This document shows positions 7,559 through 15,645 of a stretch of DNA of 64,000 nucleotides, one piece after another. Positions within the stretch are counted from its first letter, which is position 1. Every line of letters begins with the position of its first letter. The notes beneath the pieces are model-generated. The model ran no database searches and had not been told where the DNA came from. It worked only from the letters and a program-made list of their open reading frames with translations. Origin of the DNA: Poriferisodalis sp022821985 (GTDB lineage: Bacteria > Actinomycetota > Acidimicrobiia > Acidimicrobiales > Poriferisodalaceae); NCBI RefSeq assembly GCF_965219595.1, contig NZ_OZ244781.1:3615502-3679501 (forward strand), given 5' to 3'. A program made the translations under genes and the position numbers.

Positions 7559-8613
7559 CATCCCTCCCGGTCTGCCGCCCCAGCGGTGCTGCGCTGCGCG
7601 TCCAAGGCGCCAGCCAGCCGCGGGTACACCCGCAGGGCATTCTCGCTGAAGATCATGCGGCGGGCCTCGTCGCTGAGGTCTGCCGCGTCGATGTAGCGCT
7701 TGGTGTCGTCGTAGTTGAAGCCCGTGGTGGGGTCGATGCCGCGCACCGCGCCGACCATTTCCGACGCGAACAAGATGTTCTTGGCGGGTATCACCTTGAC
7801 CAACACGTCGATGCCCGGTTGGTGGTACACGCAGGTGTCGAAGCACACGTTGTCCAGCAGCAGCTCGTCGAGCGGCCGCAGGCCCATGTCCTGGGCCATG
7901 CCCCGGAACCGGCCCCAGTGGTACGGCACTGCTCCCCCGCCGTGGGGAATGACGAAACGCAGCCCGGGATGGTCGGCGAACAGGTCGCTCATCATCATCT
8001 GGACGAATGCCGCGGTATCGGCGCCCAGGTAATGCGAGCTCGTCGCATGGAAGTTCGGGTTGCAGGTGCCGCTGACGTGGATCATCCCTGGCACGTCCAG
8101 CTCGGCCATGGCCTCCCACAGCGGCCACCAGTAGCGGTCGTTCAGCGGCGGGCCGGTCCAGAACCCGCCGGAAGGGTCGGGGCTCACGTTGCAGCCGATG
8201 AAGCCCATCTCTTCCACGCAACGGCGCAGCTCGCGCACCGAGCTGTCAATGGCCACGCCGGGCGACTGCGGAAGCTGGCAGACCGCCACGAAGTTCTCCG
8301 GGAAGAGATCGCACACACGTCGGATGAGGTCGTTGCAGTGCTCTGACCAGAAGCGCGACGTGTGCTCGTTGCCTTCGTGGTGGCCCATCCACGACGCCCG
8401 CGGCGAAAAGATGGTCAGGTCCGAGCCCCGCTCACGCTGCAGTCGCAGCTGGTTGTGCTCGATGCTGTGGCGGATCTCGTCGTCGCTGATGTCAAGCACA
8501 CCCTTGGCGCCGACGTAATCCGGATCGGCCTCAAGCGCCGACCGCTGCGCGTCGCGGTACTCGCCGAGCTGGGGCGGTGCCGTCGTGTAGTGGCCGTGGC
8601 AGTCGATGATCAC
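7558..8613 (-). CDS. ligJ: 4-oxalomesaconate hydratase (LigJ)
   Basis: This amidohydrolase-superfamily hydratase adds water to the tautomerised 4-oxalomesaconate, giving 4-carboxy-4-hydroxy-2-oxoadipate for LigK. MIIDCHGHYT holds the HxH metal motif at residues 6-8. SDLTIFSPRAS, EEMGFIGCNVSPDPSGG, IPHGGGAVPYHWGRFRG and LFASEMVGAVRGIDPTTG follow. The pattern matches sphingomonad LigJ along its whole length. The frame could start at a TTG (8625), but the GTG at 8613 lies five bases after GGAGG and gives the family N-terminus. It is the first gene of the leftward operon ligJ-ligK-ligU-ligI-pobA and is divergent from the hydrolase at 8689. Confidence 0.94.
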   Translation of the reverse strand: MIIDCHGHYTTAPPQLGEYRDAQRSALEADPDYVGAKGVLDISDDEIRHSIEHNQLRLQRERGSDLTIFSPRASWMGHHEGNEHTSRFWSEHCNDLIRRVCDLFPENFVAVCQLPQSPGVAIDSSVRELRRCVEEMGFIGCNVSPDPSGGFWTGPPLNDRYWWPLWEAMAELDVPGMIHVSGTCNPNFHATSSHYLGADTAAFVQMMMSDLFADHPGLRFVIPHGGGAVPYHWGRFRGMAQDMGLRPLDELLLDNVCFDTCVYHQPGIDVLVKVIPAKNILFASEMVGAVRGIDPTTGFNYDDTKRYIDAADLSDEARRMIFSENALRVYPRLAGALDAQRSTAGAADREG

Positions 8614-8688
8614 GTCGGCCTCCAAGCGGCGACCGTAGCCTCCGGGTGCTAGCTGTGTGCCCTTCGGCGGCAGGACTGGAACGACACC

Positions 8689-9609
8689 ATGGCGAGGTCA
8701 ACAACGGCTGACACCATCACGATCGAAGCGAATGGGCTTCGCTTCACTGCCGACGTGGCGGGGCCGGCTGACGGCGAGCTGGTGCTGCTGTTGCATGGGT
8801 TCCCGCAGACCCGGCACACCTGGCGTGTCGAGTTGCCGGCACTGGCGGCGGCCGGGTTCCGGGCGTGTGCTCCAGACCAGCGCGGCTACTCGACGGGCGC
8901 ACGGCCAGAGGGCGTCGACAGCTACCGCAGCGAGCTGCTGGTGGCCGATGCGCTCGCGATTGCCGACAGCTTCGGCGCGGAGCGATTCCACATCGTCGGG
9001 CATGACTGGGGCGGCGCACTGGCGTGGTTCATCGCCGCGCACCACGCCGAGCGGGTCCACTCGCTGAGCGTCATCTCACGGCCGCACGCTGCGGCCTTCG
9101 TTGCGGCGATGCGCGACGACCCCGATCAGCCGCACCGCTCGCGGCACCATCCCGCCTTCCAGAAGCCCGAGGCAACCGACAACCTGCTCGCCGACAATGC
9201 AGCGCCCTTGCGACGGGCCATGGCTCACGGCAGGGTGCCTGACGCCGACATCGACGCCTACTTGGCCACGCTGGGCGAACGCGACGCCCTCGACGCAGCC
9301 GTGAACTGGTACCGAGCCATCGGGAGCTCGCAGTATCAGCCGGCCGAGACGCCCCCGGTGAGCGTGCCGACGATGTACGTGTGGGGGAATCAGGACGCCA
9401 CGGTGGGCCGCATGGCAGCCGAGAACACTGCTGATTTCGTGACCGGCCCGTACCGCTTCGCCGAGCTGGGGGGCATCAATCACTTCGTCACCGACGAGGT
9501 GCCTGGGGCGTTCACCGGGTTGCTGCTGGCCCACCTCGCCGAGCACGGCGGCACCACGGCACGGCATCCTGCGTCGAAGGGGTGGGCGATACTGGACTCG
9601 AACCAGTGA
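8689..9609 (+). CDS. Alpha/beta hydrolase, epoxide hydrolase-like
   Basis: The 306-residue protein has LLLLHGFPQTRHTW (oxyanion HGFP at 36-39) and GHDWGGALAW with the nucleophile Asp106. GNQDATVG carries the acid, and GGINHFVTDEVP carries the catalytic histidine. An aspartate nucleophile in GHDWGG points to an epoxide hydrolase or related dehalogenase rather than an esterase. The C-terminus is odd: the reading frame runs into the opposite-strand tRNA-Val gene, so the last eight residues WAILDSNQ and the stop at 9607-9609 come from antisense tRNA sequence. The gene starts about 75 bp from the divergent ligJ. The substrate is unknown. Confidence 0.85.
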   Translation: MARSTTADTITIEANGLRFTADVAGPADGELVLLLHGFPQTRHTWRVELPALAAAGFRACAPDQRGYSTGARPEGVDSYRSELLVADALAIADSFGAERFHIVGHDWGGALAWFIAAHHAERVHSLSVISRPHAAAFVAAMRDDPDQPHRSRHHPAFQKPEATDNLLADNAAPLRRAMAHGRVPDADIDAYLATLGERDALDAAVNWYRAIGSSQYQPAETPPVSVPTMYVWGNQDATVGRMAAENTADFVTGPYRFAELGGINHFVTDEVPGAFTGLLLAHLAEHGGTTARHPASKGWAILDSNQ

Positions 9610-9656
9610 CCTCTGCCGTGTGAAGGCAGCGCTCTAACCATCTGAGCCAATCGCCC
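9583..9656 (-). tRNA. tRNA-Val (CAC)
   Basis: The minus strand folds as a complete 74-nt tRNA. The acceptor arms GGGCGAT (9656-9650) and ATCGCCC (9590-9584) pair, followed by discriminator A. The D-arm contains GGCTCAGATGGTTAGAGC. The anticodon arm is CTGCC-TTCACAC-GGCAG with anticodon CAC, and the T-arm reads CTGGTTCGAGTCCAG. CCA is not encoded. It decodes GUG valine codons. Its 3' half lies under the end of the hydrolase frame on the other strand. Confidence 0.97.
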
Positions 9657-9736
9657 GCGGGGCGACGATGATAGGGCCTGCCGGCGCCGCCGAGCGCACG
9701 CCGGTTGCTGCGGCAGGGCCGAGACTGGGAGGTCCA

Positions 9737-11047
9737 GTGAGCGCCGACGACTACCACACCGCACCGGATCAGCTCTCGCCCCCGCCGCCGGGCTGCCCGG
9801 TGCACGACAGCTGGTCGCCGCTCAACGAGGAATACCTGGCCGATCCCTACCCGATCGCCGCCCAGCTGCGCGAAGACCACCCGGTCTTCTACGCCGCCGA
9901 GATGGGCCACGTCGTGGTGACCCGCATGGACGACATCGAGCGAGTCTTTATGGACCCGGATACATATGCCTCATCCAACGTGCAGGACCCCATCTTCCCC
10001 CTCGCGCCCGAGGCGGCTGAGGTGCTCTCCGCGTCCGACTACGACCCCCAGGCAGTCATGTCGAACCGGGCCGAGCCCGACCACGGTCGCATCCGCGTGC
10101 ACACACGCGGCGGGTTCTCGGTGCGGCGGCTGCGGACGCTCGAGGACTACATGCGCTCACGGGCCACCGAGCTGATCGAAGAGATGCTCGCCGGCCCCAA
10201 GCCCGCCGACTATGTCAAGGCGGTCGCGTTCCCGCTGCCAGCAGAGATCGTGTTCCGCTTCATCGGCTTCCCGCCCGAAGACGACCTCATGCTGAAGTCG
10301 TGGTGCGTGAACCGCAAGGCGTTCGCCTGGGGCAAGCCGACGGCAGCCGAACAGGCACACATGGCCGAGGGAATGCTGGCTTACTGGCGCTACTGCCGTG
10401 AGTTCGTGGCCGAGCGCCATCGAAATCGCACCGACGACTTCTGCTCCGAGTTGCTCGACGCACACGATGCCGACCCCGACCCCGAGGGCGGCACCGGGCT
10501 CAGCTACCGGGAGGTCGAGTCGGTCATCTACGGGATCTCCTTCGCCGGGCACGATCCGGTCACGAACCTGCTGTGCAACACGCTGCGCTGCCTGCTGCCG
10601 CGCCGGGACCAGTGGGAGGCCCTGGCTGCTGACCCGTCGCTGATCCCCACGGCGGTCGAGGAGACGCTGCGGTTCGACTCCAGCCAGGTGGCCTGGCGCC
10701 GGGTGACCACCCGCGACACCGAGCTCGGCGGGGTGCAGCTGCCGGAAGGAACACGGGTATTCCTGAACTTCGCCGCAGCGAACCGCGAACCGTGCGCGTT
10801 CGCCGAGACCGACCGGTTCGACGTCGACTCCTACGACATCGCCCGGCCCGATCCCCACGGCCACATCAGCTTCGGCAAGGGCATTCACTTCTGCCTCGGA
10901 GCGAATCTCGCCCGCATGGAGGCCCGCATTGCGCTGGAGATCCTGACCCAACGGGTGCCGTCGCTGCGGCTGCCGCCGCAGGATTACCGGACCTTCCCGA
11001 ACATCACCTTCCGAGGCCCCGAGGAACTCTGGCTCGACTGGGACTGA
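9737..11047 (+). CDS. Cytochrome P450
   Basis: This soluble bacterial P450 has 436 residues. The I-helix motif is GISFAGHDPVTN, with His-Asp-Pro in place of the usual acid-Thr order. EETLR is the ExxR motif, and FGKGIHFCLGANLARME is the heme loop with the thiolate cysteine. A longer frame begins at 9668, but the GTG at 9737 is preceded by GGGAGG four bases away and starts the conserved N-terminus, so it is chosen. The substrate is unknown. Neighbouring catabolic genes suggest hydroxylation of a xenobiotic, aromatic or terpenoid compound; no ferredoxin or ferredoxin reductase gene is adjacent. Confidence 0.92.
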   Translation: MSADDYHTAPDQLSPPPPGCPVHDSWSPLNEEYLADPYPIAAQLREDHPVFYAAEMGHVVVTRMDDIERVFMDPDTYASSNVQDPIFPLAPEAAEVLSASDYDPQAVMSNRAEPDHGRIRVHTRGGFSVRRLRTLEDYMRSRATELIEEMLAGPKPADYVKAVAFPLPAEIVFRFIGFPPEDDLMLKSWCVNRKAFAWGKPTAAEQAHMAEGMLAYWRYCREFVAERHRNRTDDFCSELLDAHDADPDPEGGTGLSYREVESVIYGISFAGHDPVTNLLCNTLRCLLPRRDQWEALAADPSLIPTAVEETLRFDSSQVAWRRVTTRDTELGGVQLPEGTRVFLNFAAANREPCAFAETDRFDVDSYDIARPDPHGHISFGKGIHFCLGANLARMEARIALEILTQRVPSLRLPPQDYRTFPNITFRGPEELWLDWD

Positions 11048-11048
11048 A

Positions 11049-11068
11049 TCTGGCCGGCAGCGGCCAGA
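11049..11068. terminator. Candidate bidirectional terminator hairpin
   Basis: The inverted repeat TCTGGCC - GGCAGC - GGCCAGA (7-bp stem, 6-nt loop) fills the 34-bp gap between the convergent P450 and PrpF-like genes. There is no T-tract on either side, so it may only stabilise ends or work with Rho. Confidence 0.4.
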
Positions 11069-11081
11069 GCGCAGAATCAGC

Positions 11082-12182
11082 TCAGCCCGACCACACCTCG
11101 GCAGGCACGTAGACAGTGCCGGACATGATCTTGCGGGCAGTGCGTGTGACGCCGCCGGAGACGACCCGCACGTGACCGTCACGCCGATCTGTGCGAAGCG
11201 CGACCTCCAGCGAACCACTCGGATGCTCGATCTGGATGCCGATCAGCTCGGCGCCGTCCACCAGCGATGCGGCCACCGTGCCCGGCAACGCGATGGCCGC
11301 CGCTACGCAGATGCCGCCTGAGACTGCGTGAGCCGGGTGGCACTGGGTGGGCGTGAAGTAACGCGACGTGATCGTGCCGCCCTCGCGAGCGGCCGACAGC
11401 AGACCGAACTTGGGCACGACGCTGCGGGACACATCGCCGAGGCCCATGCGCGCGCCAGCCTCCCGGCGTATGGCCTCCATCGTCGCCATGAACTCGGCGT
11501 CGCCGTCCAGCTCAGGCGGCGACTCGTGGCCGGTCCGGTCCAAGTCGGCGGCACGCACCATCACCATGGGCATGGCCACGTCGATCAGCGTGGCCTCGAC
11601 CGCCACGCCGCCGGCCGTGATCGTCTCGATGGCGCAGCCGGTGGGCAGCATCGAGCCGGTCACTGATCCCTCGATGCCCCGGAACCGCAAGTCAACGGGT
11701 GCGGCCGTGCCGTCTACCCCGTCGATGGCGCAGTCGCCGTCATGGGTCAGCTCGCCGCCGGGCGTGCAGCAGACGACATCGATGAAGCTGCCGGTATTGA
11801 CGTTGCGCACGATCAGCGATGTCGTCGGATCGACAGCCTGCACTAGCCCCGTCTCGATCGCGAACGGGCCGACGCCGACCAGCATGTTCCCGCAGGTGGG
11901 TTTGGTGTCCACCGTGCCCCAGACCGGGTCGACCTGCGCGAACAGGTAGTCCACGTCGGCGTCTGGATGTGCCGACCGGCCGACCACCGCCACCTTGCTG
12001 GTGACCGTCGTGCCGCCGCCCAACCCGTCGATCTGGCGACCGGTCGGGCTGCCCATGACGGCAGCCAGCACCGCGTCACGCATCACCGGATCGTCGGGCA
12101 GATCCTCGGCTGCAAAGAACGGCCCCCGAGACGTGCCGCCACGCATCAGCACGCACGGGATCGAACGCTGCCCGGCAGTCAC
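11082..12182 (-). CDS. Second PrpF-family isomerase (LigU/methylitaconate isomerase-like)
   Basis: This 366-residue paralogue of the ligU product carries VLMRGGTSRGPFFAAEDLP, GSPTGRQIDGLGG, TVTSKVAVV, TCGNMLVGVGPFA, GSMLPTG and EGGTITSRYFTPTQCHPAHAV. It shares the same two-domain epimerase fold and conserved cysteines (CGN, QCH) but is clearly diverged. PrpF-type enzymes shift C=C bonds in small tricarboxylic or dicarboxylic acids (methylaconitate, methylitaconate, oxalomesaconate). Placed away from the lig operon, after a P450 and before a TrpB2-like gene, it probably acts on a different acid. The start is a GTG with a weak upstream ribosome site. Confidence 0.85.
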   Translation of the reverse strand: MTAGQRSIPCVLMRGGTSRGPFFAAEDLPDDPVMRDAVLAAVMGSPTGRQIDGLGGGTTVTSKVAVVGRSAHPDADVDYLFAQVDPVWGTVDTKPTCGNMLVGVGPFAIETGLVQAVDPTTSLIVRNVNTGSFIDVVCCTPGGELTHDGDCAIDGVDGTAAPVDLRFRGIEGSVTGSMLPTGCAIETITAGGVAVEATLIDVAMPMVMVRAADLDRTGHESPPELDGDAEFMATMEAIRREAGARMGLGDVSRSVVPKFGLLSAAREGGTITSRYFTPTQCHPAHAVSGGICVAAAIALPGTVAASLVDGAELIGIQIEHPSGSLEVALRTDRRDGHVRVVSGGVTRTARKIMSGTVYVPAEVWSG

Positions 12183-12257
12183 GGCTTCAGCCTGCCACCC
12201 GCAGCCGTGCGGCAGGCCGGACGCCGTGCGCCGTCGTTGGTGGTCGAAGCCTTCGGA

Positions 12258-13634
12258 TCAGCCGACTGCGGGGACGCCGGCCATGGCGTCGGCGATGGCG
12301 TCGTCGCTCAGGTCGACATCGACCAGCGCGCCCGACAGGTACGCCTCGTAGGCCGGGAGGTCGAGGTGGCCGTGGCCGCACATGGCGGTCAGGATGGTGC
12401 GCTCCTCCCCCGCCTGCTTCGCCGCCTCGGCCTCGCGCAGGGCAGCGGCCAGCGCATGAGTCGGCTCGGGCGCAGGCACGATGCCCTCGCTGCGGGCGAA
12501 CTGGATCGCCGCTGCGAAGCACTCCTCCTGCGGTATCGCCAGTGCCTCGACCAGGCCGAGCTCGTAGATGTGCGACAGCAGCGGCGACATGCCGTGGTAG
12601 CGCAGCCCGCCAGCGTGGATCGGCTGCGGGATGAAGTCGTGGCCGAGCGTGTGCATCTTCAGCAGCGGCGTCATCATGCCGTGGTCGCCGAAGTCGTAGC
12701 GGTACTCGCCCCGAGTGAACGTGGGGCATGCCGCCGGCTCGATGCAACGGATCGTGGGATCCATCCGGCCCGCCAGCTTCTCGCGCAGGAACGGGAACGA
12801 CAGCCCGGCGAAGTTCGATCCGCCGCCGGTGCAGCCCACGATCACATCCGGCGTCTCGCCGATCTTCGCAAGCTGCAACAGCGCTTCCTCGCCGATGATC
12901 GTCTGGTGCATGAGCACGTGGGTCAGCACACTGCCCAGCGAGTAGCGGGCGTTGGGATCGCCAGCGGCGGTCGCCACCGCCTCGGAGATGGCAACGCCGA
13001 GTGAGCCGGGATGGTCGGGATCGGCGGCCAGCAGCGACCGGCCGTACTCGGTCGCCTCCGACGGGCTCGAATGCACCCGGGCACCCCAGATCTCCATCAT
13101 CGTCTTGCGGTACGGCTTCTGGCGGTACGACGCCGCCACCTGCCACACCTCGCACTCGATGCCGTACTGAGCCGTGGCGAATGCCAGCGCGGAACCCCAC
13201 TGCCCCGCCCCCGTCTCGGTGGTCAGCTTGGTGACACCCTCAGCGTGGTTGTAGAAGGCCTGCGGCACGGCGGTGTTGGGCTTGTGCGAACCTGCCGGGC
13301 TGACGCCCTCGTACTTGAAGAAGATCTTGGCGGGCGTGTCGAGCGCAGCTTCGAGCCGGCGTGCCCGGTACAGCGGGCTCGGCCTCCACAGCCGGTACAC
13401 GTCGAGGACGCCGCCGGGGATGTCCACGTGGGACTCGCCGGTGACCTCCTGCATGATCAGTCCCATCGGAAACAGCGGCGCGAGGTCGTCGGGGCCGATC
13501 GGCTCGTGCGTGCCCGGGTGCAGCGGCGGCGGGGGCGGCGCCGGCAGGTCAGGGATCACGTTGTACCACTGGGTCGGCATCTCGGATTCGTCGAGATTCA
13601 CCTTGGTCGGGCCGTCATCGCGTTCGGTGCTCAT
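12258..13634 (-). CDS. TrpB2-type tryptophan synthase beta-like PLP enzyme
   Basis: The 458-residue PLP fold-type II enzyme has GVSPAGSHKPNTA with the Schiff-base Lys118, TTETGAGQWGSALAFA, GCTGGGSNFAGL for the phosphate, and ECFAAAIQFARSEGIVPAPEPTHALA. The length and an N-terminal extension including a proline run mark it as TrpB2 (TIGR01415 type), not the canonical TrpB that pairs with TrpA. TrpB2 enzymes are reported to act as free-standing indole/serine condensing enzymes. No trp gene is nearby. The ATG at 13634 follows GGAAGGAG; the frame extends about 275 nt upstream, but that part has no family similarity. Confidence 0.88.
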   Translation of the reverse strand: MSTERDDGPTKVNLDESEMPTQWYNVIPDLPAPPPPPLHPGTHEPIGPDDLAPLFPMGLIMQEVTGESHVDIPGGVLDVYRLWRPSPLYRARRLEAALDTPAKIFFKYEGVSPAGSHKPNTAVPQAFYNHAEGVTKLTTETGAGQWGSALAFATAQYGIECEVWQVAASYRQKPYRKTMMEIWGARVHSSPSEATEYGRSLLAADPDHPGSLGVAISEAVATAAGDPNARYSLGSVLTHVLMHQTIIGEEALLQLAKIGETPDVIVGCTGGGSNFAGLSFPFLREKLAGRMDPTIRCIEPAACPTFTRGEYRYDFGDHGMMTPLLKMHTLGHDFIPQPIHAGGLRYHGMSPLLSHIYELGLVEALAIPQEECFAAAIQFARSEGIVPAPEPTHALAAALREAEAAKQAGEERTILTAMCGHGHLDLPAYEAYLSGALVDVDLSDDAIADAMAGVPAVG

Positions 13635-13765
13635 TGCGTGCTCCTTCCTGCAAGCTGCCGCGTGGCTGGGTGCGCGCGGACTGTACCCGCCCACTTCTGT
13701 GCCGCTGGCCGCCAGCGCCCATACTGGGCACTCTTGGATTCCCCGCAACGACAAGGCGATGTGAC

Positions 13766-14818
13766 ATGAAGCTTGCAACCGGCGTCGGCTACTGGGCGGC
13801 TGGCCCGCCGCCTGATGCATTGGAGACGCTGCAACTCGCCGAGCAGCTCGGATTTCATTCCTTCTGGACCGCGGAGGCCTACGGCTCCGATGCCCTGACG
13901 CCGCTGGCATGGTGGGGCAGCCACACCGAGCACATCGGGTTGGGCACCGGCATCATCCAGATCTCTGCACGCACTCCGGCCGCTGTGGGCATGGCGGCGA
14001 TCACGATGGATCACCTCAGCGGCGGCAGGTTCATCCTGGGCCTCGGCGTGAGCGGCCCGCAGGTGGTGGAGGGCTGGTACGGCCAGCCGTATCCCCGCCC
14101 GCTGGCTCGTACCCGGGAGTACATCGAGATCGTCCGGGCGATCCTCGAACGCGACAAGCCGGTGAGCTTCAGCGGCGACCACTACCAGATGCCCTACCCG
14201 GGGGGCATGGGCCTCGGCAAGCCGCTGAAGTCCACCGTGCACCCGTTGCGAGCCGACGTGCCGATCTACCTCGGCGCGGAGGGGCCGCGCAATGTGGCGC
14301 TGGCGGCCGAGCTGTGCGAGGGCTGGCTGCCGCTGTTCTTCGCCCCCAAGGACAACCAGTTCTATGCCGATGCGCTGAACGCCGGCTTCGCCGCGGCGGG
14401 CAAGCCATTGATCGGCGATGACGGGCGAATCCCCGACGATGCCGATTTCGAGGTGGTGTGCCCGATCAGCGTGGTACCCGACGACGACATCGAGCGTGCG
14501 GCCAACCGGATCCGCCCCATGCTGGCGCTCTACATGGGCGGGATGGGTGCGCGTGACGCCAATTTCCACTACGACGTGTTCTGCCGGATGGGCTACCAGC
14601 ACGTCGCCGACGAGGTGCAGGACATGTACCTCACCGGCCACAAGCAGGAGGCCGCGGCGACCATCCCGATCGAGCTGGTCGAGGAGGTCTCGCTGATCGG
14701 CCCGATGGACAAGATCGCGGCAGACCTGCGGCGCTGGGACGACACCGTGGTGACCGTGCTGCAGCTCTCCGGCCCGCCGACGCTGCTGGCGGCGATGGCC
14801 GAACTGGTCGCAAACTGA
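13766..14818 (+). CDS. Luciferase-like (LLM) flavin/F420-dependent oxidoreductase
   Basis: The 350-residue TIM-barrel protein begins MKLATGVGYWAAGPPPDALE and contains AEQLGFHSFWTAEAYGSDALT, GLGTGIIQISARTPAAVGMAA, DHLSGGRFILGLGVSGPQVVEGWYG (cut here only by convention) and PIYLGAEGPRNVALAAEL. These belong to the F420-dependent branch common in actinobacteria. The ATG at 13766 gives the family N-terminus; a longer frame from 13634 overlaps the divergent TrpB2 start. It is followed after 13 nt by an SDR, so the two probably form an oxidation-reduction pair on an unknown substrate. Confidence 0.87.
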   Translation: MKLATGVGYWAAGPPPDALETLQLAEQLGFHSFWTAEAYGSDALTPLAWWGSHTEHIGLGTGIIQISARTPAAVGMAAITMDHLSGGRFILGLGVSGPQVVEGWYGQPYPRPLARTREYIEIVRAILERDKPVSFSGDHYQMPYPGGMGLGKPLKSTVHPLRADVPIYLGAEGPRNVALAAELCEGWLPLFFAPKDNQFYADALNAGFAAAGKPLIGDDGRIPDDADFEVVCPISVVPDDDIERAANRIRPMLALYMGGMGARDANFHYDVFCRMGYQHVADEVQDMYLTGHKQEAAATIPIELVEEVSLIGPMDKIAADLRRWDDTVVTVLQLSGPPTLLAAMAELVAN

Positions 14819-14831
14819 GAGGCATCTGATC

Positions 14832-15590
14832 ATGGACTTGACAGGCAAGCTGTCGGTGGTCACCGGGGGCTCCGGAGACATCGGACGGGCGATCTGCGAG
14901 GCGCTCGCTGCGGCCGGCTCAGATGTGATCGTGACCTACGTGGGCGATCAGGAACGCGCCGAAGTCAGCGCGGGGCTGGTGCGCGACACTGGCCGACAGG
15001 CCAGCATCTTGCAGCTCGACCAGCGCGACGAGGCCTCGATCGACGCGGCCGCGGCGGCGATCGCTGCACACGGGCGCTGCGATGTGCTCGTCAACAACGC
15101 GGCATGGAACATCGGCATCCCGTTCAGACATCTCGAGACGCTCGACTCGGCGACGTGGGACCGGGTGCAGGAGACCAACCTGCGCGGTCCGTACCTGCTG
15201 ACACGGGCGCTGGCTGAGCTGCTGGCTGCCGACGGCGGCGGGCGTGTCGTCAACATCGCCTCGGTGGGCGGTCTGTTCCCCGGCTCGAGCAGCATCGCCT
15301 ACAGCTGCTCCAAGGCGGCCCTTATCCATCTCACCCACTGCCTGGCCGTGGCAATGTCGCCTTCGGTCACAGTGAACTGCGTGGCGCCGGGCCTGGTGGA
15401 AGGCACCCGCATGGCGGCCCGCCTGCCCGACGAGATCTCCGAAGGGGCTCGGCGCGCGTCGCTGCTCGGCCAAGTGGGCAGCCCGATCGACATCGCCAAC
15501 GCCACGGTGATGCTGTGCGAGGCCGAATCGATCACCGGCCAGACCGTGGTGGTCGACGGCGGCAACCCAGCCGCCATGAACTTCGGCTGA
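14832..15590 (+). CDS. Short-chain dehydrogenase/reductase
   Basis: This classical SDR has 252 residues. The cofactor motif TGGSGDIG spans 11-18 and NNA 88-90. The catalytic triad is Ser144 (NIAS), Tyr157 and Lys161 (AYSCSK). The end ITGQTVVVDGGNPAAMNFG is the usual C-terminal strand. TYVGDQ after strand 2, with no acidic residue at its end, is more consistent with NADP. It sits between the LLM oxidoreductase and the sulfatase in a rightward run of four genes. The substrate cannot be inferred. Confidence 0.88.
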   Translation: MDLTGKLSVVTGGSGDIGRAICEALAAAGSDVIVTYVGDQERAEVSAGLVRDTGRQASILQLDQRDEASIDAAAAAIAAHGRCDVLVNNAAWNIGIPFRHLETLDSATWDRVQETNLRGPYLLTRALAELLAADGGGRVVNIASVGGLFPGSSSIAYSCSKAALIHLTHCLAVAMSPSVTVNCVAPGLVEGTRMAARLPDEISEGARRASLLGQVGSPIDIANATVMLCEAESITGQTVVVDGGNPAAMNFG

Positions 15591-15645
15591 GCCGCCTGCG
15601 CCGCCCCGGCTGCTCCGCCGCCCACACCATCGACGGGAGATCGCC

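Noticed and set aside
13635..13910. N-terminal extension of the TrpB2-like protein
   Set aside because: It overlaps the start of the divergent oxidoreductase and lacks similarity; the ATG at 13634 has GGAAGGAG at good spacing.
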